Part shown: piece after piece, positions 1 through 7,377 of the stretch | Layout of the letters: every line of letters starts with the position of its first letter | Numbering within the stretch: position 1 is the first letter of the stretch | Assembly: GCA_003326195.1 (NCBI GenBank) | Contig: LXQE01000149.1 | Coordinates: forward strand, 138,808 to 202,807 | DNA from: Nostoc punctiforme NIES-2108 | GTDB taxonomy: Bacteria; Cyanobacteriota; Cyanobacteriia; Cyanobacteriales; Nostocaceae | Reading direction: 5' to 3' | Length of the DNA: 64,000 nt | Made by a program: the position numbers and the translations under genes | The notes under the pieces: generated by a model | The model's input: the letters and a program-made list of their open reading frames with translations, nothing else | Database searches by the model: none | Told to the model about the DNA's origin: nothing

Positions 1-423
1 CTCTATGATTCGGCTGAGTACTGGGCACAACAGCGTGTAAGTGAAGGATTTGGTTTACAACCAATGGAGTCACTTGCTTGTGGTTGTCAAGTATTTTCTA
101 GTGTCAACGGTGGACTAGCTGATTACTTAGATCCTGGATTTAATTGTTATAAAATTGCTGGATATTCTCAAGAGTATGATGTGCAACGTATTATGAAGGT
201 GATTGAATCTTCAGTAGTTTTTAGCTTGTCTGAAGATTTTTTTATTGAGCATCGGACTGAAAATATTATTAAGCGTTTCCAAGTTATTATGAACGAGTTA
301 AATGAGTTTTTTGATCACAAAATTCAGCAGCCATCTAATATTAAGAGTTTGACGAAAATACGGATGGCAAAATTACTCACTCAGAAGATATATGGGAAGC
401 TGAGGAAGAAATATTTTAAATAA
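1..423 (+). CDS. Glycosyltransferase, GT4-type C-terminal half (5' end outside window)
   Basis: The reading frame is open from the first base, so this is the last 140 residues of a longer protein. It carries the EX7E motif of retaining GT-B (GT4) glycosyltransferases: E15 and E23 in SEGFGLQPMESLACG, followed by a glycine-rich NGG turn that normally contacts the nucleotide-sugar phosphates. Family knowledge gives sugar transfer from an NDP-sugar, usually in polysaccharide, glycolipid or capsule assembly. The donor and acceptor cannot be told from this fragment. The following rfbB gene makes a dTDP-sugar precursor, which fits a surface-polysaccharide neighbourhood. The C-terminal tail is Lys-rich. 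Confidence 0.85.
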   Translation, partial: LYDSAEYWAQQRVSEGFGLQPMESLACGCQVFSSVNGGLADYLDPGFNCYKIAGYSQEYDVQRIMKVIESSVVFSLSEDFFIEHRTENIIKRFQVIMNELNEFFDHKIQQPSNIKSLTKIRMAKLLTQKIYGKLRKKYFK

Positions 424-428
424 TACAA

Positions 429-470
429 ACGTAGACGCGTAGAGGCTTGCCGCAGGCTACCGCAGAGGCA
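429..470. repeat. Short degenerate GCGTAG/GCCGCAGGC-type intergenic repeat
   Basis: The gap before rfbB holds GTAGACGCGTAGAGG followed by GCTTGCCGCAGGCTACCGC. This is the small palindromic repeat style seen again in variant forms at 4541-4572, 34650-34672 and 53331-53362. It is non-coding and ends just before the rfbB ribosome-binding region. Confidence 0.5.
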
Positions 471-501
471 CTGAGAACACAGAGAGAAGAGAGGAAATTG
501 A

Positions 502-1563
502 ATGAATCGGCGGTTATTAGTTACTGGAGGTGCAGGGTTTATTGGGGCGAATTTTGTCCATCATTGGTGTCAGGTTTATCCAGACGATCGCGTGGTGGTG
601 TTGGATGCTCTTACATACGCGGGGAATCGTCTGAATTTGGCGCTGGTAGAGGGAAGAGAGAATTTTCGGTTTGTGCAGGGGGATATTTGCGATCGCACCA
701 TTATAGACAACCTATTATCAACGGAAAATATTGATACTATCGCCCATTTTGCGGCTGAATCTCATGTCGATCGTTCGATTCTTGGACCAGCTGCTTTTGT
801 GCAAACTAATGTGGTGGGAACTTTCACTCTGCTTGAAGCTTTTCGCCAACATTGGGAAGCAAAAGCACAGCCATCTGATTATCGTTTCCTGCACGTTTCT
901 ACTGATGAAGTCTACGGTAGCCTGGGCGCAGATGACGCAGCTTTTTGTGAAACGACACCCTACGCTCCCAATAGTCCCTATTCAGCTTCAAAAGCGGGTA
1001 GCGATCATTTAGTCCGTGCTTATTATCATACTTATCAACTTCCAACCATTATCACAAATTGCTCTAATAATTACGGCCCTTATCAGTTTCCCGAAAAACT
1101 AATTCCCTTGATGTGTATCAACACTTTGATAGGGAAACCATTACCTGTTTATGGTGATGGGAAAAATGTACGGGATTGGCTTTATGTGGGCGATCATTGC
1201 CGTGCTTTAGATGTGGTAATCAATAATGGTCAACCAGGAGAAACATACAATATTGGTGGCAATAATGAGGTGGAAAATATTAACCTCGTCCAACTTTTAT
1301 GTCAGATGATGGATGAATTAGCACCTGATTTACCAGTATATCCAGCAAAGCAGTTGATTACTTTTGTTAAGGATAGACAGGGACATGACAGGAGATATGC
1401 AATTAATGCAAACAAAATTAAAACTCAGCTCGGTTGGACGCCTTCAGTAACAATTGCTGAGGGTTTACGTTTAACAGTTGAATGGTATCTCAATCATCGT
1501 GATTGGTGGGAGCCTCTGCTATCTGCGGAATATCAAGCTTACTATCGCAAAAATTATTTGTAA
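502..1563 (+). CDS. rfbB: dTDP-glucose 4,6-dehydratase
   Basis: 353 residues, the usual family length. It is an extended short-chain dehydrogenase with NAD-binding GGAGFIG at residues 9-15, the TDE catalytic triplet at 134-136 and the YxxxK pair at Y160/K164. These are the diagnostic RmlB residues for oxidation, dehydration and reduction of dTDP-glucose to dTDP-4-keto-6-deoxyglucose, a precursor of rhamnose and other deoxysugars. The ATG follows a purine-rich AGAGAGG stretch. It lies 78 bp after a glycosyltransferase on the same strand. No rmlA, rmlC or rmlD is adjacent, but a RmlD-like gene lies at 52.4 kb. Confidence 0.93.
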   Translation: MNRRLLVTGGAGFIGANFVHHWCQVYPDDRVVVLDALTYAGNRLNLALVEGRENFRFVQGDICDRTIIDNLLSTENIDTIAHFAAESHVDRSILGPAAFVQTNVVGTFTLLEAFRQHWEAKAQPSDYRFLHVSTDEVYGSLGADDAAFCETTPYAPNSPYSASKAGSDHLVRAYYHTYQLPTIITNCSNNYGPYQFPEKLIPLMCINTLIGKPLPVYGDGKNVRDWLYVGDHCRALDVVINNGQPGETYNIGGNNEVENINLVQLLCQMMDELAPDLPVYPAKQLITFVKDRQGHDRRYAINANKIKTQLGWTPSVTIAEGLRLTVEWYLNHRDWWEPLLSAEYQAYYRKNYL

Positions 1564-1573
1564 CCCACCTTCC

Positions 1574-1756
1574 TCACCCAATAGTGTCACTAATTTCCTG
1601 CACAGTAGCAATGACGCGCAAGGATGCCAACAACGCATCAGAATCGTTGTATTGTGAATATTCCTGAAATATCTCGGTTAAATAATCGTCAATTTCTTCC
1701 GGGTGCTTACGGAAGTACTCTTGTTCAAATTCATCAAGTGTTCTAAATTTTCTCAC
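1574..1756 (-). pseudogene. Truncated HigA-2/HI1420-like addiction-module antidote
   Basis: 60 residues. The segment DDYLTEIFQEYSQYNDSDAL followed by LASLRVIATVQ resembles the N-terminal half of 'probable addiction module antidote' proteins, where a Y-L-x2-A/I-hydrophobic, D-x-x-x-hydrophobic pattern precedes a helix-turn-helix. Here the frame stops right after that point (QEISDTIG), so the DNA-binding HTH is missing, and no toxin gene is adjacent. It is convergent with rfbB, with only 10 bp between the stops. It may be a relic or a small independent conserved protein. The family assignment is an inference from a short stretch. Confidence 0.4.
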
Positions 1757-1869
1757 GGCTGAGATACTCCTTTTTTAATAAAATTATCTGGCTCCGACAG
1801 TTTTTGTAGATAATGACTATCCTTGAATATAAGGGAATCAGATCAACGTAAATTGCCAGCAGGTGTAAG

Positions 1870-3063
1870 ATGCTGCAACCAGAACAAATATTACAAGATC
1901 GTTATCAAATCCAGCGCCAACTCGGCAACAATGGAATTCGCCAAACTTGGCAAGCATTGGATTTACAAGCCTCTGATGGTGAAAATTCTATCGTTGTGGT
2001 CAAACTTTTGGCCTTTGGCGGTACTGTACAGTGGGATGACCTGAAACTTTTTGAGAGGGAAGCACAAATTCTTAAACAGCTAAATCATCCTCGCATCCCT
2101 CAATATATAGATTATTTTTGTATCGACGATCGCACCCTCTGGTTTGCCTTAATCCAAGAATATATTCCTGGTGAGTCGCTTAAGGAAAAACTTGCTGTTG
2201 GCAAAAGGTTTAGTGAAAAGCGAGCAAGAAAAATTGCTGTTGAGGTTTTAAATATTCTCACCTATTTACATGAATTGAATCCTGGGGTGTTGCATAGAGA
2301 TATTAAACCAAGTAATTTAATCTGGGGCGACGATAATCAGATTTATTTAGTTGATTTTGGCGCAGTTCAAGATAAAGCGGCAAGAGAAGGCGTTACTTTT
2401 ACCGTTGTCGGTACTTATGGTTATGCCCCAATGGAACAATTTGGTGGTCGAGCGGTTGCGGCTTCAGACTTATATGCATTGGGAGCGACTTTGATTCATT
2501 TGCTCACTGGAACTTCCCCCTCTGATTTACCCCAGCAGGATTTGCGACTGCAATTTACAGACCGAGTTAACCTCAGTCCCAGTTTTGTCAGTTGGCTACA
2601 AAAGTTGATAGAACCCGCTCCCGAACAAAGATTTACTAGTGCAAGCGTTGCACTGAATGCCCTCAAATCGGGACTGACGGTCAAATCTCCAAATAAGAAT
2701 CAGCTTTTGCCACTAAAAGAAATAATCAACAATTCTGGATGCGGGATCAATAATCAGAATGAAACAGTTCCAGAGGAAATTCTCGGTTGGAATTGGGGTG
2801 CTTTTCTGATGCCTTGGTTGTGGATGTGGCCGAATCAAGTGTGGTATGGTTTATTCTGTTTTGTACCTAATGCCTGGTGGTTAATGGCGATCGCACTTGG
2901 TGCAAAAGGCAATGAATGGGCTTGGAAAAGTAAACGGTGGCGCAGTATTGAGCAATTCAAAGCCCATCAAAGAGGGTGGGCGATCGCTGGTATTCTAATT
3001 GGAGCGCCTATTAGTATTATGTTGTGGGTTCGAGCGATCGCTTTACTCAAAGCTGCATTTTAG
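1870..3063 (+). CDS. Membrane-anchored Ser/Thr protein kinase (Hanks type)
   Basis: 397 residues. The kinase domain (about 11-275) has the catalytic Lys K45 in IVVVKLL, Glu E64 in FEREAQIL, the catalytic loop HRDIKPSN at 142-149, DFG at 162-164 and an APMEQ activation-segment end at 186-190. The nucleotide loop (GNNGIRQTW) is looser than the GxGxxG consensus but of the form common in cyanobacterial kinases. The C-terminal part is Trp-rich with a likely membrane hairpin near 310-345 and a membrane helix near 372-394, so the kinase domain should face the cytoplasm. The start was chosen at the ATG after AGGTGTAAG. The ligand and targets are unknown. It appears to be monocistronic. Confidence 0.88.
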   Translation: MLQPEQILQDRYQIQRQLGNNGIRQTWQALDLQASDGENSIVVVKLLAFGGTVQWDDLKLFEREAQILKQLNHPRIPQYIDYFCIDDRTLWFALIQEYIPGESLKEKLAVGKRFSEKRARKIAVEVLNILTYLHELNPGVLHRDIKPSNLIWGDDNQIYLVDFGAVQDKAAREGVTFTVVGTYGYAPMEQFGGRAVAASDLYALGATLIHLLTGTSPSDLPQQDLRLQFTDRVNLSPSFVSWLQKLIEPAPEQRFTSASVALNALKSGLTVKSPNKNQLLPLKEIINNSGCGINNQNETVPEEILGWNWGAFLMPWLWMWPNQVWYGLFCFVPNAWWLMAIALGAKGNEWAWKSKRWRSIEQFKAHQRGWAIAGILIGAPISIMLWVRAIALLKAAF

Positions 3064-3065
3064 TG

Positions 3066-3092
3066 GGGCATTGGGCATTGGGCATTGGGCAT
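3066..3092. repeat. Short tandem repeat (GGGCATT)n
   Basis: Three to four head-to-tail GGGCATT units directly after the kinase stop codon. The same heptamer recurs at 15242-15265 and, degenerate, near 61345-61360. This is the STRR class of heterocyst-forming cyanobacteria. Confidence 0.85.
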
Positions 3093-3145
3093 GGAGAAGA
3101 AACGAGGGAGACGAGGTAGACAAGCAAGAGACTTGTTCAAGAATT

Positions 3146-3197
3146 CCCCCTTGTCCCCTTGTCCCCTTGTCTCCCCTGCTCCCCTGCTCCCCTGCTT
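3146..3197. repeat. Short tandem repeats CCCCTTGT and CCCCTGCT
   Basis: Three CCCCTTGT units pass into three CCCCTGCT units between the convergent kinase and msrA genes. This is the pyrimidine-rich STRR type, also seen degenerate near 37561-37595 and 61414-61465. Confidence 0.8.
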
Positions 3198-3201
3198 CCT
3201 T

Positions 3202-3870
3202 CTAACTACTAACTTGGGATTCAACTACACCCACGGGACAAGATACATTTGTCCCTCCCAAACCACAATACCCATTGGGATTTTTAGCCAGGTATTGCTG
3301 ATGGTAAGCTTCAGCGTAGTAAAATTCCGGCGCATCCAAGATTTCTGTAGTAATCTTGCCATAACCTGCGCTGTTGAGGGCTTGCTGATAAGCTTCCCGC
3401 GATGCTTCTGCTAGCTGCTTTTGGTTTTCGGAATATACATAAATTCCCGAACGGTATTGAGTGCCAGTATCATTACCTTGACGCATCCCTTGGGTAGGAT
3501 TGTGGCTTTCCCAAAAGACTTTGAGCAGTTCGGTATAACTAATCACCTTGGGATCAAACACAACCAACACCACTTCATTGTGACCGGTTCGCCCACTACA
3601 CACCTCTTCATAAGTGGGGTTGGGTGTTAACCCAGCAGCATAACCGACTGCGGTGGTGTAAACTCCTTTAAGTTGCCAGAATTTGCGTTCTGCACCCCAA
3701 AAACAGCCCAAGCCAAAGATTGCCTTCTCTAATCCATCGGGAAAAGGAGGCTTCAGGGGATTCTTGTTGACATAATGAGCCGCCGGTACTGACATAGATT
3801 GTGCCCTTCCTGACAAAGCTTCTTCAGGTGTGGGCATAACTGACTTTTTGCCAAATCCGAATAGTGCCAT
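3202..3870 (-). CDS. msrA: Peptide-methionine (S)-S-oxide reductase MsrA
   Basis: 222 residues. It has the MsrA signature GCFWGAE with the catalytic cysteine C56, and the further conserved blocks VGYAGG-like (VGYAAG) and TGHNEVV. C-terminal cysteines in GYCGLGGTNVSC can serve as resolving residues for thioredoxin-dependent recycling. It reduces methionine-S-sulfoxide in oxidised proteins and is a cytosolic repair enzyme. The roughly 50 residues before the core are an extension typical of longer MsrA forms. The gene stands alone and is convergent with the kinase gene. Confidence 0.95.
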   Translation of the reverse strand: MALFGFGKKSVMPTPEEALSGRAQSMSVPAAHYVNKNPLKPPFPDGLEKAIFGLGCFWGAERKFWQLKGVYTTAVGYAAGLTPNPTYEEVCSGRTGHNEVVLVVFDPKVISYTELLKVFWESHNPTQGMRQGNDTGTQYRSGIYVYSENQKQLAEASREAYQQALNSAGYGKITTEILDAPEFYYAEAYHQQYLAKNPNGYCGLGGTNVSCPVGVVESQVSS

Positions 3871-4043
3871 TGATTTTGACTCTGATATATATCTTTACCT
3901 TATTTACTATTTTAACGCTGTAAAGATTCTGGCATCGCTTGGGCTGTAAGTATTAATACCTTGTTGATATTGAAGATGCGCTTTCGCCGCATCAAAGGCG
4001 ATTGTGCCAGTTGCGTAAGTCCTGTTAGCTTCAGAAGATAATT

Positions 4044-4481
4044 ATGGATAAAATACCGAAAATTGACCGTCAAAGGGAGCATCAAGCAAACGAACGTACC
4101 TTTTTGGCTTGGCTACGCACTTCTATTGCATTGATTGGCTTTGGTTTTGTGATTGCGCGATTTGGTATATTTCTGCACCAGTTGAATATTGCTATTACTC
4201 AACAAGAACCTCCGGTAAGTCCATTATCTAACTCGGAAAATTTGGGTGTTGCTTTGGTAATTTTTGGAATTTCGACTATTGCCTTAGCTGCATGGCGATA
4301 CAACCAAGTTTTCTGGCAAATTGAAACAGGGAACTATAGACCAAATAGGTTAATGGTTTGGATCATGACTGGAGTTGTAATTATTTTGGGATTTTTCTGT
4401 ATTCCTTTGCTCCTATGGCGCGATAAAGTACCTTCTCGTTCTCCGGTTCCCATGCAACCACAGTCCCGAAATTTGCATTAA
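4044..4481 (+). CDS. DUF202 (YidH-like) inner-membrane protein
   Basis: 145 residues. The N-terminal NERTFLAWLRTSIALIGFGF is the signature of DUF202/YidH proteins. Three hydrophobic helices are visible (about 24-45, 67-85 and 100-120), with a polar Pro/Ser loop between the first two and a basic tail. The biochemical role of the family is not established. No operon partner is evident: the next gene starts more than 200 bp downstream. Confidence 0.85.
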   Translation: MDKIPKIDRQREHQANERTFLAWLRTSIALIGFGFVIARFGIFLHQLNIAITQQEPPVSPLSNSENLGVALVIFGISTIALAAWRYNQVFWQIETGNYRPNRLMVWIMTGVVIILGFFCIPLLLWRDKVPSRSPVPMQPQSRNLH

Positions 4482-4540
4482 ATACACTTTTTAGACGAGC
4501 GCATTTTTTTGTAACTTTTTTGCCGATTCTTAATCAATCT

Positions 4541-4572
4541 TAGCGTAGGCGTAGCCCAACCCAGGCATCGCT
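4541..4572. repeat. Degenerate GCGTAGGCGTAGCCC..GGCATCGC repeat
   Basis: TAGCGTAGGCGTAGCCC followed by CCAGGCATCGCT lies in the gap before the Rsb-like cluster. A close relative is at 53331-53362 (GCGTAGGCG..CGTAGGCATCGC). It is non-coding and part of the dispersed small-repeat family of this genome. Confidence 0.5.
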
Positions 4573-4704
4573 CTATGTCTGCCCAATTTATCCCACTTCA
4601 TATCTAGCAAGCTTTTAGGCTTTTTGTAATCATCACTTTCACCTTGGACTGAATCGTCATACACTGATTTTTAACTAACGAAAGCGGTTGCCCTCACAGA
4701 AACG

Positions 4705-5556
4705 ATGAGTGAAAGTAAGATATCAGAGATATTAGAAACCTTCGAGGCAGACTTGCTGTCGGAGTGGACTCAAGAACTAGCCACTGTCAATATTCGGAGA
4801 GGCTTGATTAAAGAAGCCCAGCTAAAGGAGGAGTGCCGAGAATTCCTTAGTTTGTTTCGGATTGCTGTTGGGCGGGGCAACTTTACCAATATTCAGGCAG
4901 GGGAGTGGCAGGAGATGCGGGAGATGCTCAACAGCATTTCTCGATCGCGATCGCAAAATGGCTTCACACCCTCAGAAATAGCTACATTCGTCTTTTCGTT
5001 CAAGCAACCCCTCTTCAACCGAATGCGTCAGCAATTGCAAGACCCCATTGAGTTGGGTGAAAATATCTGGCTAGCCACAAACTTACTGGATCAGCTAGGA
5101 TTGCTGACAATTGAAGTCTATCAAAAGACGCGAGAAGAGGTAATTTTGCGGCAGCAGGAAGAGTTGATGGAGCTGTCTACCCCAGTAGTTAAACTCTGGG
5201 AGGGAATTTTGGCATTGCCGATAATCGGTACTCTGGATAGTACCCGGACTCAAATGATGATGGAGTCGTTATTGCAGAAGATTGTCGAAACTGGTTCAGA
5301 AGTTGCCATTATTGACATTACCGGGGTTCCCACTGTCGATACCCTGACTGCTCAACATCTGCTCAAGACTATTACTGCCGCCCGTCTCATGGGAGCTGAT
5401 TGTATGATCAGTGGCATTCGTCCTCAAATTGCCCAAACGATCGTTTATCTCGGCATTGATTTGGCTAATGTCACAACAAAGGCAACTTTAGCCGATGCCT
5501 TTCTGACGGCGCTAAAACGGTTGGGAACGACCATTAACCGCTCTCAATCCAAATAG
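4705..5556 (+). CDS. RsbR-like STAS co-antagonist (stressosome scaffold type)
   Basis: 283 residues: an N-terminal helical RsbRD-type domain (about 8-150) and a C-terminal STAS domain (about 160-275). The STAS part contains DITGVPTVDT and GIRPQIAQTIVYLGID, very close to Bacillus RsbR paralogues. The two threonines known there as RsbT phosphorylation sites are present at T213 and T245. By family knowledge it would form a stressosome-like complex with RsbS and hold the RsbT kinase until a signal arrives. It is first in a tight same-strand run with RsbS-, RsbT- and RsbX-like genes. The sensory N-domain has no obvious cofactor motif. Confidence 0.88.
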   Translation: MSESKISEILETFEADLLSEWTQELATVNIRRGLIKEAQLKEECREFLSLFRIAVGRGNFTNIQAGEWQEMREMLNSISRSRSQNGFTPSEIATFVFSFKQPLFNRMRQQLQDPIELGENIWLATNLLDQLGLLTIEVYQKTREEVILRQQEELMELSTPVVKLWEGILALPIIGTLDSTRTQMMMESLLQKIVETGSEVAIIDITGVPTVDTLTAQHLLKTITAARLMGADCMISGIRPQIAQTIVYLGIDLANVTTKATLADAFLTALKRLGTTINRSQSK

Positions 5557-5569
5557 CTGGAAGAAAGCA

Positions 5570-5983
5570 ATGGAACGCATTCCTATACTTAAAATGGGCA
5601 ATTTTCTACTTGTGACAATCCAAGTAGATATGCACGATCGCCTCGCCATGACGCTACAAGAAGACCTGACCAACCGCATCACTCAAACTCACCCTCACGG
5701 TGTCCTGATTGATATTTCGGGATTAGATATTGTTGATTCTTTCATTGGGAGGATTTTAGCCAACATTGCCAGAATATCACGGGTGCTGGATACTGAGACA
5801 GTTGTCGTCGGGATGCAGCCTGCTGTGGCAATTACCCTAGTGGAATTGGGGATGTCGCTGACGGGGATTCGCACTGCCTTAAACGTCGAAAAGGGTATGG
5901 CATTGTTGCGATCGTCATTCAATGAAACCACAAATCAAATCACTAGCACTAAATGGCGTGCAGATGATGATGGAGAAGACTGA
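5570..5983 (+). CDS. RsbS-like STAS antagonist
   Basis: 137 residues, a single STAS domain. It contains DISGLDIVDSFIGR, where S57 matches the serine of RsbS that RsbT phosphorylates. It begins 13 bp after the RsbR-like gene and its stop overlaps the RsbT-like gene by 20 bp, implying translational coupling. The predicted role is stressosome core and RsbT sequestration. It is about 15 residues longer than Bacillus RsbS, with a polar acidic tail. Confidence 0.88.
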   Translation: MERIPILKMGNFLLVTIQVDMHDRLAMTLQEDLTNRITQTHPHGVLIDISGLDIVDSFIGRILANIARISRVLDTETVVVGMQPAVAITLVELGMSLTGIRTALNVEKGMALLRSSFNETTNQITSTKWRADDDGED

Positions 5984-6368
5984 AACGATCGATATTCAAT
6001 CTTCTACAGATGTAGTTTTAGTTCGGCAGTCTGTGCGCCAGCTGGCCGTGGAAATTGGCTTGGGCTTAGTAGACCAAACTAAAATTATCACCGCAGCCAG
6101 TGAGTTAGCCCGCAATACCCTAGACTACGGAGGGGGCGGCACAGTCAAGCTAGAAACCCTTCAGGAAGGGCGACGACGAGGACTGCGACTGACCTTTGAA
6201 GATCGGGGTCCGGGAATTTCCGATATCGAACTGGCCCTAAAGGATGGGTTCACCACGGGCAACGGCTTAGGTATGGGGCTGGGTGGAGCCAAACGACTTG
6301 CCAGCGAGTTTGAGATTCAGTCTGTGGTGGGAGAGGGAACACGGATAATAATTGTACGATGGAAATAA
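5964..6368 (+). CDS. RsbT-like serine/threonine kinase (GHKL anti-sigma-factor kinase family)
   Basis: 134 residues from the ATG at 5964; an in-frame ATG at 5922 would give a 62-bp overlap and an N-terminus atypical for RsbT. It has the N-box SELARNTLDYG, the G1 box EDRGPGI and the G2 box GNGLGMGLGG, a complete ATP-binding set. Known RsbT proteins phosphorylate RsbR/RsbS and, when released, activate a downstream partner (in Bacillus the phosphatase RsbU). Here the likely downstream partners are the next genes: an ATPase-phosphatase fusion and two hybrid kinases. No RsbW, RsbV or sigma-B-like gene is present in the window. Confidence 0.88.
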   Translation: MMMEKTETIDIQSSTDVVLVRQSVRQLAVEIGLGLVDQTKIITAASELARNTLDYGGGGTVKLETLQEGRRRGLRLTFEDRGPGISDIELALKDGFTTGNGLGMGLGGAKRLASEFEIQSVVGEGTRIIIVRWK

Positions 6369-6369
6369 A

Positions 6370-7377
6370 ATGAAAAAATCTGTCGCCGTCACAATTACTG
6401 AATCTAGCCAAACTGGGGAAGCTAGACGGGTAGCGGTGGCTTTAGCAACTCGGCTCGGTTTTCAGGAAACGGAACGGGGCAAGGTTGGGATTGTGGTGAC
6501 AGAAATTGCAAACAATCTGCTGCTGCACGCTCACGGCGGAGTTTTGCTAATGCGATCGCTCCAGCAAGATTCCAGAATTGGCATTGAAATCTTATCGCTA
6601 GATAAAGGACGGGGAATGGTCGATGTGGATGAGTGTTTGCAAGATGGCTTTTCCACAGCCGGAACCTTGGGCAATGGTATGGGTGCAATTCTTCGCCTTT
6701 CTGGTTTATTGGAAATTTACTCCGTTCCCAACCAAGGTACAGCCCTTGTCGCCCATATCTGGCTAGACTCAGCACCCCATCAACCTGAGAAGATTTTAGA
6801 AATTGGAGCTATCTGTTTGCCCATACGAGGAGAAGAGGTTTCAGGAGATACCTGGGCATCGGAAGTCGATTGTTGCCGTAGCTTGTTGTTAGTAGCTGAT
6901 GGTTTAGGGCATGGGCCTGCGGCTGCGTCAGCATCAGAAGCAGCCGTGAGAATGTTTCAAGAACATCTTCATCGTTCTCCAGGGGCGATCGTCGAAGCTG
7001 CCCACGCCGCCTTGCGAAGTACGCGAGGCGCAGCACTCGCCATTGCCGAAATCGACTTTGAACAACAGTCTATCCGCTTTGCTGGAATTGGCAATATCGC
7101 TGCCAGCATTTTCTCCTTTACTGAGCATCGCCATCTGCTATCTCACAATGGCACGGTTGGACATGAAATCCGCAAAATTCAAGAGTTTAGCTATCCCTGG
7201 TATGCCAACGGAATTTTAATTATGCATTCTGACGGATTAAGCGCTAAGTGGCAGATCGATCGCTATCCCGGCTTGATGCAAAAACATCCCAGCCTGATTG
7301 CAGGTGTGCTATACCGAGACTTTAACCGAGAGCGGGACGATGTGACAGTGTTAGTCGCGAAAGGAATGGGCAGATGA
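6370..7377 (+). CDS. RsbT-like ATPase fused to SpoIIE/RsbX-type PP2C phosphatase
   Basis: 335 residues from the ATG at 6370 (an in-frame ATG at 6352 lies inside the RsbT-like gene). Residues about 1-135 form a second RsbT-like GHKL domain (VVTEIANNLLLHA N-box, DKGRGM, GNGMG). Residues about 145-335 form a SpoIIE/PP2C phosphatase domain with metal-binding motifs SGDTW, VADGLGHG, HSDGL and RDDVTVLV. RsbX removes phosphates from RsbR/RsbS and resets the stressosome; this fusion would combine kinase-like and phosphatase functions in one chain. Its stop overlaps the next start by 4 bp (ATGA). N-box and metal residues look intact, so both halves may be active. Confidence 0.88.
   Translation: MKKSVAVTITESSQTGEARRVAVALATRLGFQETERGKVGIVVTEIANNLLLHAHGGVLLMRSLQQDSRIGIEILSLDKGRGMVDVDECLQDGFSTAGTLGNGMGAILRLSGLLEIYSVPNQGTALVAHIWLDSAPHQPEKILEIGAICLPIRGEEVSGDTWASEVDCCRSLLLVADGLGHGPAAASASEAAVRMFQEHLHRSPGAIVEAAHAALRSTRGAALAIAEIDFEQQSIRFAGIGNIAASIFSFTEHRHLLSHNGTVGHEIRKIQEFSYPWYANGILIMHSDGLSAKWQIDRYPGLMQKHPSLIAGVLYRDFNRERDDVTVLVAKGMGR

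Noticed and set aside
3066..3197. Tandem repeats as CRISPR
   Set aside because: Units of 7-8 bp without spacers; standard STRR DNA.
3085..3414. 109-codon frame across the STRR and msrA antisense
   Set aside because: It reads through tandem repeats and the reverse strand of msrA; a shadow frame.
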